Of a DNA stretch of 60,735 bases, positions 1 through 8,248 are shown piece after piece; the stretch's first letter is position 1; each line of letters begins with the position of its first letter. This DNA is from JBDHXE01 sp035445085 (lineage in GTDB: Bacteria; Bacteroidota; Ignavibacteria; Kapaibacteriales; UBA2268), in the NCBI GenBank assembly GCA_035445085.1, contig DAOMQA010000015.1, positions 1 through 60,735 of the forward strand. The letters run 5' to 3'. A program made the position numbers and the translations under genes. A model generated the notes under the pieces. That model saw only the letters and a program-made list of their open reading frames with translations, was not told the DNA's origin and searched no databases.

Positions 1-200
1 CTTTTATCCTTTTTCCAGCATCCTCAAGTGTTTGAGGAGAACTCCCGTTGATTCTTTAGATAGTCACGCTTCCAATGACTGAGGTAGGATGAAGGTACTC
101 CTAACTCCAATGATAACTGACTGGCTTTTTTGCCTTTGTCAAGAAGAAGAACTGCACGTTCCTTAAACTCCTGACTGTATTTTTCTGTACTCTTTGACAT
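1..200 (-). pseudogene. IS3-type transposase OrfA, frameshifted and cut by the window edge
   Basis: From an ATG at 200-198 the minus strand reads a helix-turn-helix typical of IS3/IS911 OrfA: MSKSTEKYSQEFKERAVLLL, then a recognition-helix region LGVPSSYLSHWKRDYLKN. After about 47 residues this frame soon hits a stop. The +1 frame continues with NGSSPQTLEDAGKRIK, as expected for an intact OrfA, so a single-base change has broken the gene. The programmed frameshift of IS3 elements lies at the end of orfA, so this early one is decay. The remainder lies off the left edge. A candidate terminal repeat is at 251-272. Family assignment rests on the N-terminal motif only. Confidence 0.65.
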
Positions 201-250
201 TGCGTCTCTCCAGTTATTTAAAATTTTACAAATATAATAAATTTTAAATT

Positions 251-272
251 CTTGTACAGCTTATGGGGTCCA
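251..272 (-). repeat. Candidate terminal inverted repeat of the IS3-type element
   Basis: On the minus strand this stretch begins TGGACCCCATAAGCTGTACA, about 50 bases upstream of the orfA start. IS3-family ends usually begin with TG and sit just outside orfA. The partner end is outside the window, so the repeat cannot be confirmed here. Confidence 0.3.
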
Positions 273-350
273 TTTCTAATCACTGAAATTGCAGAAATAA
301 CAGAACTTCAAAAAGAGCTATCGGAAGAAAAGTTTTTTTTAGAAAAACTA

Positions 351-671
351 CTACGATAGGGTGCAAGTTCCATCAATCTGAGTAAAAGTATTATTTAAGT
401 TGTTTTCTGATATTTCAGAATTGATAACAGATTGAACTAAATGCTTGGGGATTTTTTTCAATAAAGAATCTCTTGAAATCTCACTCATTAAGTATTGATT
501 GTAGATTTTCTTTTGATTCTCTCTTTTTAAATAGTGAAATGCAGTTCTTGTTTGAAGGGTATCACAAGCATGTTTATCTATTTCCACATGAGCTAAAGGC
601 GTAAATCCTTATAGGATAAAACCTTCAGATAAACCACCAGCTCCTGCAAAAATATCGATAAACGTTAACAT
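351..671 (-). pseudogene. Remnant of a C5 DNA cytosine methyltransferase (N-terminal part)
   Basis: From ATG at 671-669 the minus strand reads MLTFIDIFAGAGGLSEGF, the S-adenosylmethionine-binding motif I (FAGxGG) that opens nearly every C5 cytosine methyltransferase. After FIL there is an in-frame TAA (611-609). The same frame then resumes with GFTPLAHVEIDKHACDTLQT, the usual continuation, up to a stop at 351. Only about 107 codons remain. The catalytic PCQ motif IV, the target-recognition domain and motifs VIII-X are gone. A nonsense mutation and a 3' deletion therefore inactivate it. It lies between IS debris and a tRNA gene and was probably the modification half of a lost restriction-modification system. 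Confidence 0.8.
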
Positions 672-831
672 AGTTTTTTTATAATTTGAATAATTCAGTT
701 TTGAAAACACAAAAAAAGGATATGAGTTTTTCCATATCCTAAACAATTTTATAGATTTTCTCTATTTTTTGAACAATTCGTCACCAAAATGTCCACTATA
801 TTTTCAATTATCTTTACTTTTTTACGCTTAG

Positions 832-905
832 TACCGAGGGAGGGATTTGAACCCCCGACACACGGATTATGATTCCGTTGCTCTAACCAACTGAGCTACC
901 CCGGC
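832..905 (-). tRNA. tRNA with anticodon CAT (Met; tRNA-Ile2 not excluded)
   Basis: The minus strand folds into a full cloverleaf. The acceptor stem is GCCGGGG/CCTCGGT with two G-U pairs. The D arm is GCTC..GAGC, the anticodon stem ACGGA/TCCGT with loop ATCATAA (anticodon CAT), and the T arm GGGGG-TTCAAAT-CCCTC. The discriminator base is A at 832, and no CCA is encoded after it. The acceptor lacks the C1:A72 mismatch of initiator tRNA, so it is an elongator Met tRNA or an Ile tRNA whose C34 becomes lysidine. These cannot be separated by eye. Confidence 0.9.
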
Positions 906-957
906 ATTTCAGAGACTACAAAAGTAATACTTTTTTGGCTAATATACAAGATAAATT

Positions 958-1608
958 TCAAACTAAGGTAAAATAATCGTAAGTAGAATCATTGTGTATC
1001 TGTAATACGCCCGCTCTCACTAACCTAATTAGTAAACGCTCGGCTCTTCGATTTGAAATGTTTACAATTTTAGCAAAATCTTTAACGGTGGCACGTTCAT
1101 TTTGTTCTAAAAATTTAAACAATCGTTTCTCATTTTCACCTATACCTAATTTTAGAGGTTTATCATCCGTTTGGCTTCTCATCAATCTTGACATTTCTCT
1201 GCTTGCTTCGACTGATTTCTCGCCTACCCTAATATATATTTTATTATTTTCTTTACTCTCATTCTTCTCGCCATCGTGCTTAACTCTGTGCGGTTTATAA
1301 TTAGAATTGTCTATCCTTAGAACTAAAATATCCTTGCTGTCGATACATACAATTTCAATATTAGGTGTAATTGGAGGTTCAATATAAAATTGACAACAAG
1401 TGCTAATGACATCAATTTCGGATTTTTCTGATGCAATGCCGTATATCTTGCCATTATCATCAATGCCTACTAATAAATATCCGCCCTTTGTATTTGCTAT
1501 TGCTACTATTTCTTTAGCTATTTTGCTGGGAGCGGTAGTTTTTCGTTTAAATTCTAATGAACTCGATTCGCCTTCAGAAATCAAGCTCAATAATTCCTTA
1601 GCCCTCAT
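958..1608 (-). CDS. AlbA_2 (Schlafen-type) domain protein with C-terminal winged helix
   Basis: This 216-residue protein begins with the AlbA_2/divergent AAA_4 pattern: ESSSLEFKRK near residue 14 and ANTKGGYLLVGIDDNGKIYG near 38-57. It continues through KIYIRVGEKSVEASREMSRL to the end of that domain. Residues about 155-216 look like a winged helix-turn-helix (FLEQNERATVKDFAKIVNIS). Such proteins are usually annotated as putative transcriptional regulators or nucleic-acid-binding proteins; the substrate is unknown. It lies 8 bases downstream of def on the same strand and is probably co-transcribed with it. Confidence 0.75.
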   Translation of the reverse strand: MRAKELLSLISEGESSSLEFKRKTTAPSKIAKEIVAIANTKGGYLLVGIDDNGKIYGIASEKSEIDVISTCCQFYIEPPITPNIEIVCIDSKDILVLRIDNSNYKPHRVKHDGEKNESKENNKIYIRVGEKSVEASREMSRLMRSQTDDKPLKLGIGENEKRLFKFLEQNERATVKDFAKIVNISNRRAERLLIRLVRAGVLQIHNDSTYDYFTLV

Positions 1609-1616
1609 TTTTAAAA

Positions 1617-2201
1617 CTATTGTTTATTTATCTCTGGTAAATAAAGACTACCGTCTGGTCTAATCATTGAATAAGCTGGATAGATCTCGCTTCTTTGTAT
1701 TTTATTTAATTTAGCTTTAGACATTGTTCGGCGCAAACTTGATATTCTTTCAAACATTAGAATACCATCAAGATGATCTATTTCGTGTTGTATTACCCTT
1801 GCCATAAAATCATCATATTCTTTTATATGTTCTTTCATATCAATATCATAATACTTTACCTCTACCTTGCTTGGTCTTTTTACATTTTCATAATATTCCG
1901 GTATCGATAAACAGCCCTCTTGATAATCAATCAAATCATCAGAAAATGAAATAATTTCCGGGTTAATAAAAGTGATTGGTTCGGCTTTCCTTTCTTTATT
2001 CCCATTCTGAAGATCAACGATAAAAATAGATATCGTACCGCCTACTTGATTTGCGGCAAGTCCTACTCCATTAGATATATTATATAAAGTTTCATACATA
2101 TTTGTTACAAAATCTTTAATATCTTGGTTAATGTTATCAACTGGCTTGGTAGCTTGTTTTAAAATTGGATGAAAGCAATTATAAACTGGTAATACAGACA
2201 T
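1617..2201 (-). CDS. def: Peptide deformylase
   Basis: This cytosolic metalloenzyme removes the formyl group from the N-terminal methionine of new proteins. All three signature motifs are present in 194 residues: GVGLAANQ (45-52), EGCLS (95-99, metal-binding Cys97) and QHEIDH (138-143, two metal-binding histidines and the catalytic glutamate). The length is normal for the family. It runs divergently from murD, which starts 87 bases away, and the AlbA_2 gene follows closely. Confidence 0.97.
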   Translation of the reverse strand: MSVLPVYNCFHPILKQATKPVDNINQDIKDFVTNMYETLYNISNGVGLAANQVGGTISIFIVDLQNGNKERKAEPITFINPEIISFSDDLIDYQEGCLSIPEYYENVKRPSKVEVKYYDIDMKEHIKEYDDFMARVIQHEIDHLDGILMFERISSLRRTMSKAKLNKIQRSEIYPAYSMIRPDGSLYLPEINKQ

Positions 2202-2223
2202 TTTTTAAATTATATACTAAAAA

Positions 2224-2257
2224 TTGTACTCACGTGTTAAAATTAGAAATATTTTTG
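2224..2257 (+). promoter_or_regulatory. Bacteroidota-type promoter for the murD-ftsW operon
   Basis: TTG at 2224-2226 and TATTTTTG at 2250-2257, separated by 23 bases, match the group's -33/-7 pattern (TTG, then TAnnTTTG). The murD start is 31 bases beyond the -7 box. No strong Shine-Dalgarno sequence precedes that ATG. Confidence 0.6.
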
Positions 2258-2288
2258 TAATAATATTATTTATATATATGTTTTAATT

Positions 2289-3617
2289 ATGAATATTACA
2301 ATCTTAGGTTGCGGAAAAAGTGGAATTGGGGCTACAAAATTAGCTCTTAGTAAGGGATACAATGTCAGATTAACAGAAAGCAAAGATATTGATAAGTTCG
2401 AAAAAGAATATGAACTACTTAAATCCCTGAATGTTCCATGTGAATTTGGTTTAAATAGTACAAAGTACTTAGATAAGTGTGATTTAATTGTCAGTTCACC
2501 AGGTATCTCAAAAGATATTAAGTTTTTGAAGGAAGCTCAAAAAAGAAATATTCCTATTATTAGCGAGATTGAATTTGCTTATAGACATACAAGCTCAAAG
2601 ATAATATCGGTAACTGGAACTAACGGCAAAACAACTACCACAAGTTTAATAAATTTTATTCTTAATAATGCTGGATTAAAATCAGTAGCTTGTGGAAATA
2701 TTGGCTATACGCTGTCTGAAGCTATTTTAGAAAATAGTACTGACTGTATTTTTGTAGTAGAAACATCGAGCTACCAATTAGATTTAGTTACTTCTTTTGC
2801 TCCAGATATTGCTATAATACTCAATATTACTCCAGACCATCAAGAGTATCACAAAACGATGCACAATTATATAGAAGCAAAGTGGAAAACTTCTATTTTT
2901 CAGAATGAAAATAATTTGTTAATTTTAAACTCGGACGATGATACAATTTCAAAAAGTATATATCGTACCGATGCCAAAATTGGCTATTTCTCATTGAATC
3001 CGGTAAGTTGGGGGATTTACCGCAAGGATGATGGGATATATTTTAAAACAACAGCAGAAGAGGAGTTTTTAATGTTTACCGAGCAATTAAGCTTACCGGG
3101 AATACATAACTTATATAATTCTATGGCAGCTGCCTTAGCAGCAAGGGCTTGCGAAGTGAGTAATGAGGATATTCGCGACTCACTGTCTAAATTTAATGGT
3201 GTAGAACATCGCTTAGAATTAGTCCGAACAATACATAATACTAAATTTATTAATGATTCTAAAGCTACTAATATTAACGCTACTTGGTATGCCCTTTCAA
3301 GCTACTCAGAGCCTTTAATTTGGATAGCTGGGGGCAGAGCTAAAAATAATGATTATTCAGAATTAGATGTTTTAGTAGAAAAAAATGTTAAAGTAATTAT
3401 CTGTATAGGTGAAGAGCAGAATAATATTTTTAATCATTTCTGTAGCAAGATTCGTTGTATCAAAGCAGACAATTTAGAAGAGGCATTAAACTATTCGGTA
3501 GATTTATCTGAAGAAAATAATATTGTCTTATTTAGCCCAGCATGCAAATCATTTGATGCGTATTTAAATTACGAACAACGTGGAGAACATTTTAAAGAAT
3601 TGGTTAATAATATATGA
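2289..3617 (+). CDS. murD: UDP-N-acetylmuramoylalanine--D-glutamate ligase
   Basis: MurD adds D-glutamate to UDP-MurNAc-L-Ala in the cytoplasmic phase of peptidoglycan synthesis. The 442-residue protein shows the N-terminal Rossmann loop (GCGKSGIG, 7-14), the ATP-binding P-loop GTNGKTTT (110-117) and the ligase C-terminal domain (FINDSKATNINATWYAL, IAGGRAKNNDYSEL). Its last bases overlap the ftsW start (ATGA). murD-ftsW is the core of the usual division and cell-wall cluster, but here the pair stands apart from murE, murF, mraY and murG. Confidence 0.96.
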   Translation: MNITILGCGKSGIGATKLALSKGYNVRLTESKDIDKFEKEYELLKSLNVPCEFGLNSTKYLDKCDLIVSSPGISKDIKFLKEAQKRNIPIISEIEFAYRHTSSKIISVTGTNGKTTTTSLINFILNNAGLKSVACGNIGYTLSEAILENSTDCIFVVETSSYQLDLVTSFAPDIAIILNITPDHQEYHKTMHNYIEAKWKTSIFQNENNLLILNSDDDTISKSIYRTDAKIGYFSLNPVSWGIYRKDDGIYFKTTAEEEFLMFTEQLSLPGIHNLYNSMAAALAARACEVSNEDIRDSLSKFNGVEHRLELVRTIHNTKFINDSKATNINATWYALSSYSEPLIWIAGGRAKNNDYSELDVLVEKNVKVIICIGEEQNNIFNHFCSKIRCIKADNLEEALNYSVDLSEENNIVLFSPACKSFDAYLNYEQRGEHFKELVNNI

Positions 3618-4831
3618 GCAAAGCTAAAATAAAGAATAATGGCTATATTGATTGGATTATTTTAATTCCTATCATTGCTTTAATGCTATTTTCTTTATCA
3701 TTTGTATATTCAGCAAGTGCGTCAATTGCGGAACTCAAGTTTGGTGATGCCGAGAAATTATTCCTAAGCCATTCGATTAGAGTAGGCTTAGGTATAGTTT
3801 TGATTTTTATATTTGCTAAAGTAGATTACCATATATGGGAAAAGATATCTATTTACCTAATGGGAATAGGGATTTTGCTGTTGATAGTGGTGCTTTTTAG
3901 TGGATCCTCTATCAAAGGGGCCTCGCGGTGGATTTCCTTAGGTCCTCTGAGTTTCCAGCCTTCAGAGTTTGCTAAATTTGCTATGGTCATTCATTTTGCT
4001 AATTTATTAAACAAAAAACAGAAGTTTATAAAAGAATTTGAGCGTAGTTTATTGCCCTTTCTAATCTGGACTGGTGTTATTTGCTTATTGATCGCCTTGC
4101 AACCTAACTTTTCAACAATGACTGTAATTCTGATTATAGCTATGTCTATGATGTTCATAGGTAATTTAAATTTACTACACTTATTAGGTGTAGGGTCGGT
4201 TAGCTTATTATTAGGGCTTACATATATGGTGAGTGCAGAGTATAGATTAAATAGATTAATGGCGTTTTTTGGAGTTGGTGATTCGCCCGCCCACGAAACA
4301 GTGAATTATCAGTTAAATCAAGCTCTGATAGCTTTAGGAAATGGAGGTTTCTTTGGAATAGGTACTGGGCAAAGTAGGCAATCTCATTTCTTTTTACCAG
4401 AATCTTATGGAGATTTTATTTTCTCAATTATTGGTGAAGAATATGGTTTTGCTGGTTTAATTCTGGTACTTATGGTGTTTGTTATTATGTTTTGGCGGGG
4501 GATGAAAATAGCAAAAAGAGCACCAGATAACTTCGGATATTTTTTATCTGTAGGTATTCTAATGACGTTTGCTATATATGTTTTTGTGAATGCTGGCGTA
4601 AATGTGGGCTTATTACCTACTACTGGCGTACCTATGCCTTTTGTCAGCTACGGGGGAACTGCTGTGTTTTTCTATTCTATAGCAATTGGTACACTGCTTA
4701 ATATTTCTGCTCAAGCAGGTATTAATCCTAAAGTACAAATTAATAAAAGAAATATAGAAACTTCCGACACTTATAATAATGAAAATGACGGAAGAAGCGT
4801 TCTCGAAGAAATTCAAAAGAAGAATACTTAA
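3614..4831 (+). CDS. ftsW: Lipid II polymerase FtsW (SEDS family)
   Basis: This 405-residue multi-pass membrane protein carries the SEDS signature near its C-terminus (LPTTGVPMPFVSYGGTAVFF) and a long extracytoplasmic segment with FGVGDSPAHETVNYQLNQAL. SEDS proteins polymerise glycan strands together with a class B PBP at the septum. The start overlaps the murD stop, which implies translational coupling and favours FtsW over RodA. The hydrophilic tail of about 35 residues is lineage specific. Confidence 0.92.
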   Translation: MSKAKIKNNGYIDWIILIPIIALMLFSLSFVYSASASIAELKFGDAEKLFLSHSIRVGLGIVLIFIFAKVDYHIWEKISIYLMGIGILLLIVVLFSGSSIKGASRWISLGPLSFQPSEFAKFAMVIHFANLLNKKQKFIKEFERSLLPFLIWTGVICLLIALQPNFSTMTVILIIAMSMMFIGNLNLLHLLGVGSVSLLLGLTYMVSAEYRLNRLMAFFGVGDSPAHETVNYQLNQALIALGNGGFFGIGTGQSRQSHFFLPESYGDFIFSIIGEEYGFAGLILVLMVFVIMFWRGMKIAKRAPDNFGYFLSVGILMTFAIYVFVNAGVNVGLLPTTGVPMPFVSYGGTAVFFYSIAIGTLLNISAQAGINPKVQINKRNIETSDTYNNENDGRSVLEEIQKKNT

Positions 4832-4887
4832 AACATCAAATTTATTAATTTGTATTTCGTTGCTATGGGTAACTATTTAGGAATATT

Positions 4888-5361
4888 ATGTATAAATTAG
4901 ACCCCGCAGTCAAAACTGTCTGGACTTTTAATTATTTTATTAGATTTACTATTTATTCTATTTTATTATTTGTAGTTGATTATCTTTTTTTGCATTCTGA
5001 ACTTATAGAAATTCCGCTAAAAACTGGCATATTATCTTTGATTTTATTTTCATTGGGCGTTATTTGTAGTCTTGTGTTACCGTCATTAAATTACAAATAT
5101 TGGGAATTTGAAATAAAAGATAAGGAAATTATTTTACATCGCGGAATTATTAATAGAGTAAGAACCTTAGCTCCGTACTCTAAAATTCAACATATAGATG
5201 TCCAACAAAGTGTATTGGAGCGATTTTACTCCTTATCAAGATTAGTTCTTTATACAGCTGGCACGCGTGGAGCAGATGTAATCCTGCCGGGTATACCTAT
5301 AGAATATGCAGAGCAACTAAGAGATAGCTTGAAAGATATTACCGCACAAGAATCATTATGA
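4888..5361 (+). CDS. YdbS-like membrane protein with one bacterial PH domain
   Basis: Two hydrophobic segments (about residues 17-35 and 43-65) precede a bPH_2 domain (KYWEFEIKDKEIILHRGII onward, with RTLAPYSKIQHIDVQQS and LYTAGTRGADVILPGI). This matches the YdbS half of the YdbS/YdbT pair. The biochemical role of these proteins is unsettled. The 3' end overlaps the next gene by 4 bases (ATGA), so the pair is translationally coupled. Confidence 0.8.
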   Translation: MYKLDPAVKTVWTFNYFIRFTIYSILLFVVDYLFLHSELIEIPLKTGILSLILFSLGVICSLVLPSLNYKYWEFEIKDKEIILHRGIINRVRTLAPYSKIQHIDVQQSVLERFYSLSRLVLYTAGTRGADVILPGIPIEYAEQLRDSLKDITAQESL

Positions 5362-6854
5362 TGCAAGCCGAAGAACATGAATACTCTGAAGAAAGGGGCT
5401 TACATCCCCTTACTTTACTCTATAATGGTATTAGAAGTTCCCCTGCCTTGCTATTTGCCTTGTATTATGGTATATTAGAAAAAAGCTCAGCTGATTGGAT
5501 AAACGCCCTAATAATGGTGCTTATTTTTGTTACAATTGCTCCTTCTATACTATTAAAGTTTTTCTTTTTCAAATTTAGAATTACTAACAGCGAAATATAT
5601 GTAGATAGTGGAGTTATAGCCAAGCAAAAGCGAGTTATACCAATTACTAAAGTCCAAAATGTAAACTTAAGTCAAAATTTTATTCAGAAATTATTAGGGC
5701 TAATGCGAGTGCAGATAGAAACTGCAGGGGATAGTGGTACAGAATGTGTTTTAGAATATGTCTCTATCAAAGATGCTAATGCGATTAGTTCAATTATCAA
5801 GCACTACCAAACTAAGTCAGCTAATACCGAACTATTGCCAGATACAAAAATATATGATGTGCCCGACTCTACGAAGGATGATAGTGTTCTTTTTCAAATG
5901 TCAATTAATGATAATTTGAAATATGGAGCGTTGAGGTTTAGACCTCTGTTTATAGTATTTGGTGCGTGGTTGTACTCAGCAAGCCAACAATTTAGTAGTA
6001 TAAGTAATCAAATGTCGGATTATATGGATATGGGTGCCGAACAAATTGTAACTATGGATATTCTATCGTTATCTTTACTTGTTTCTGTATCTATACTAAT
6101 GATTCTTATTTCTTCATGGATAATGGATATTATCTGGACAACGAATATTAATTATAATTTTACACTCAAATATGAACTAAATAAACTAAATATCAAATCT
6201 GGCTTTCTAAGTAAAAGTAATATTACAATACCGTTTAAGAAAGTACAACAAATTAGTATAATAACAAATATACTAAAAGAACGCTTTGGTTACTATGGTC
6301 TAAGGCTATATACGGCTGGGTTTGGATTGCAAGTTAAAGGGAATAATTTAGCTGTACCAAACTCCAAATTAGACAAAGTTTACGAAGTCTTGGATAAAAT
6401 AAAAAAATATAGAATACCAGAGGAGTTTGAACAAATTTCAAGAAAATCTATTAGAAGAGCAAGCTTGAGATATTCTATCTCGTTATTAACTTGTGTAGCT
6501 GTTTTATATTTTTATAACTCCAAAATATCATTTCTTTTAATATTATTACCTTTTTTGTATTATTTTGCATATCTTGATTGGAGAAATCGAGGCTATTATT
6601 TTGAAAATAACACCTTATATATAAAATATGGAGTGTTCAGTAAAAGAATTAATATTGTTTCTGTGAATAAAATACAGTTACTCAAAATTAGCGAAACATT
6701 TTTTCAACGACGCTTGGGATTAGCTACGTTAATCTTAGATACTGCGGCAATAGATATTGGTGCAGAAACAATCATCAGAGATATAGACAAAGATATTGCT
6801 TATGAGTTGTTTGATAAAATTAGTGAGAAATTAAATTTAAATATGAAAAGATAG
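5358..6854 (+). CDS. YdbT-like membrane protein with three bacterial PH domains
   Basis: The 498-residue protein contains three copies of the bPH_2 pattern, at about residues 70-155, 260-345 and 410-490. Each shows a basic PxxKVQ-type strand (VIPITKVQNVNLSQ, TIPFKKVQQISIIT, IVSVNKIQLLKISE) followed by a TAG or TAA strand (ETAGDSG, YTAGFGL, DTAAIDI). Transmembrane segments separate them. This is the architecture of YdbT, partner of the upstream YdbS-like protein. Its position between ftsW and accD suggests an envelope or lipid role, which is inference. Confidence 0.8.
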   Translation: MMQAEEHEYSEERGLHPLTLLYNGIRSSPALLFALYYGILEKSSADWINALIMVLIFVTIAPSILLKFFFFKFRITNSEIYVDSGVIAKQKRVIPITKVQNVNLSQNFIQKLLGLMRVQIETAGDSGTECVLEYVSIKDANAISSIIKHYQTKSANTELLPDTKIYDVPDSTKDDSVLFQMSINDNLKYGALRFRPLFIVFGAWLYSASQQFSSISNQMSDYMDMGAEQIVTMDILSLSLLVSVSILMILISSWIMDIIWTTNINYNFTLKYELNKLNIKSGFLSKSNITIPFKKVQQISIITNILKERFGYYGLRLYTAGFGLQVKGNNLAVPNSKLDKVYEVLDKIKKYRIPEEFEQISRKSIRRASLRYSISLLTCVAVLYFYNSKISFLLILLPFLYYFAYLDWRNRGYYFENNTLYIKYGVFSKRINIVSVNKIQLLKISETFFQRRLGLATLILDTAAIDIGAETIIRDIDKDIAYELFDKISEKLNLNMKR

Positions 6855-6863
6855 GAGGATAAA

Positions 6864-7382
6864 ATGATACACGATAGTTATTTGGCAATTATTCAGAAAC
6901 ATATAGGCTTTAAATTAATTATTGCTTATGTGAATGAAAAAAATAGCTTAGCTATAGAACCTATTAATTTACAAGATGTTAGTAAAAAAGGTATTGTTGC
7001 CGACTTTATTAAATCTGGTAAAACAAACCAATCTATGAATTTTTATCAAGATATGAATAAGCAAATTGTGGCTATTTATAATATGAATGATATTGACTTA
7101 CTTATTGCTAAAAAAGTAAGTAATTTAGGTGAAAAACTAAAAAATAGACAACTACAAAAGGCTATTATAAATAATTTAAAAGTCTCAATTGGTAAAAAAA
7201 TATCTATAGTCAGTAAAATTGGACAAGACTATATTGTTAATAACGGAATATTCCAAAATATGGGAATTGTTGGCGTAACTTTGTCTGTACCGCCATTTTA
7301 TAATCGAACTGAAATGTTGAAATATCCGTCAATAATGAATATATTTGATGAAAATTATAATGATTTATTAAACGTAGATTAA
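6864..7382 (+). CDS. Conserved-looking protein of unknown function, 172 residues
   Basis: I do not recognise the family. The protein is hydrophilic, rich in Lys, Asn and Ile, and has no signal peptide or membrane segment. It has mixed alpha/beta character (HIGFKLIIAYVN, IVGVTLSVPPFYNRTEM). It has one of the strongest ribosome-binding sites in the window (TAGGAGGATAAAATG) and sits 9 bases after the PH protein and 16 before accD, so it is almost certainly expressed in that operon. Confidence 0.65.
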   Translation: MIHDSYLAIIQKHIGFKLIIAYVNEKNSLAIEPINLQDVSKKGIVADFIKSGKTNQSMNFYQDMNKQIVAIYNMNDIDLLIAKKVSNLGEKLKNRQLQKAIINNLKVSIGKKISIVSKIGQDYIVNNGIFQNMGIVGVTLSVPPFYNRTEMLKYPSIMNIFDENYNDLLNVD

Positions 7383-7398
7383 AAAAAGGGAATTAATT

Positions 7399-8238
7399 AT
7401 GGCTTGGTTTTCAAGATCTAAAGTAAATATTGAGGAGCATAATCAGCGAGATATGCCCGATGGATTGTGGACTAAGTGCCCATCTTGCAATGAAGTTATG
7501 TATAAGACAGAATTAGAAGAAAACGTGTTTTGTTGTAAAAAATGTAACTTCCATTTTAGAATTGGAGTAAGAGAATATGTAAATTTATTATTAGATGATA
7601 ATTCTTTTATAGAAACTAATGTAGAAGTAAAATCTGCCGACCCATTACACTTTATCGATACAAAGCCATATACAGAGAGAATTATCGAAGGCTATAAGAA
7701 GTCTAATTTAAATGATGCTCTAACTACTGGTATTGGTAAAATAAATGGCAACGAGATTTCATTTGCTTGTATGAACTTCACTTTTATTGGTGGCTCTATG
7801 GGGTCTGTTGTTGGTGAAAAGTTCTACCGTGCTGCAAAGTATGCATTAGATAACAAAATACCTTTATTAGTTATATCGGCAAGTGGTGGCGCCAGAATGC
7901 AAGAGGCAGCCTTATCTTTAATGCAAATGGCTAAGACATCCGCAATATTATCGGAGTTAGATGAGCAAGGTGTGCCGTTTATATCTTTAATGACGGATCC
8001 TACTACTGGTGGAGTTACGGCGTCTTTTGCAATGTTAGGGGACTTAAATATAGCCGAACCCGGTGCTTTGATTGGTTTTGCTGGGCCTAGGGTTATCGAG
8101 CAAACTATAAGAAAGAAGTTGCCTGCAGGCTTCCAGAGGTCCGAGTTCTTATTAGAAAAGGGCTTCTTAGATAAAGTTATTAAAAGAAGTGAACTAAAGG
8201 ATAATTTAAGTAGATTTATCGTTTGGTTCAAGAACTAA
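7399..8238 (+). CDS. accD: Acetyl-CoA carboxylase carboxyltransferase subunit beta
   Basis: AccD transfers the carboxyl group from carboxybiotin to acetyl-CoA, the committed step of fatty-acid synthesis, in complex with AccA. The N-terminal four-cysteine zinc ribbon is intact (C27, C30, C46, C49). The crotonase-fold carboxyltransferase core has SASGGARMQEA near 160 and GALIGFAGPRVIEQTI further on. The 279-residue length is normal. accA is not in this window. The gene is in the same tightly spaced run as the PH-domain genes. Confidence 0.97.
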   Translation: MAWFSRSKVNIEEHNQRDMPDGLWTKCPSCNEVMYKTELEENVFCCKKCNFHFRIGVREYVNLLLDDNSFIETNVEVKSADPLHFIDTKPYTERIIEGYKKSNLNDALTTGIGKINGNEISFACMNFTFIGGSMGSVVGEKFYRAAKYALDNKIPLLVISASGGARMQEAALSLMQMAKTSAILSELDEQGVPFISLMTDPTTGGVTASFAMLGDLNIAEPGALIGFAGPRVIEQTIRKKLPAGFQRSEFLLEKGFLDKVIKRSELKDNLSRFIVWFKN

Positions 8239-8248
8239 GATAAATAAT

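Noticed and set aside
1..200. Programmed orfA/orfB frameshift of an IS3 element
   Set aside because: The shift occurs near residue 47, far before the end of orfA where the programmed slip site lies, so it is treated as decay.
283..359. Short plus-strand open stretch ending in a coiled-coil-like ELQKELSEEKFFLEKLLR tail
   Set aside because: It overlaps the methyltransferase remnant on the other strand, has no start codon inside the window part beyond the putative IS end, and is too short to assign. It may be the tail of a gene cut by the IS, but chance cannot be excluded.
832..905. tRNA as a current integration site with a duplicated 3' end
   Set aside because: I could not find a second copy of the tRNA 3' end in the flanking sequence; the nearby mobile debris alone does not prove integration here.
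992..1300. Open frames on the strand opposite the AlbA_2 gene, and similar antisense frames inside recA, gap, accD, ftcD and other genes
   Set aside because: Their sequence shows no domain, and they sit entirely within clear genes. AT-rich codon use leaves long antisense frames open by chance.
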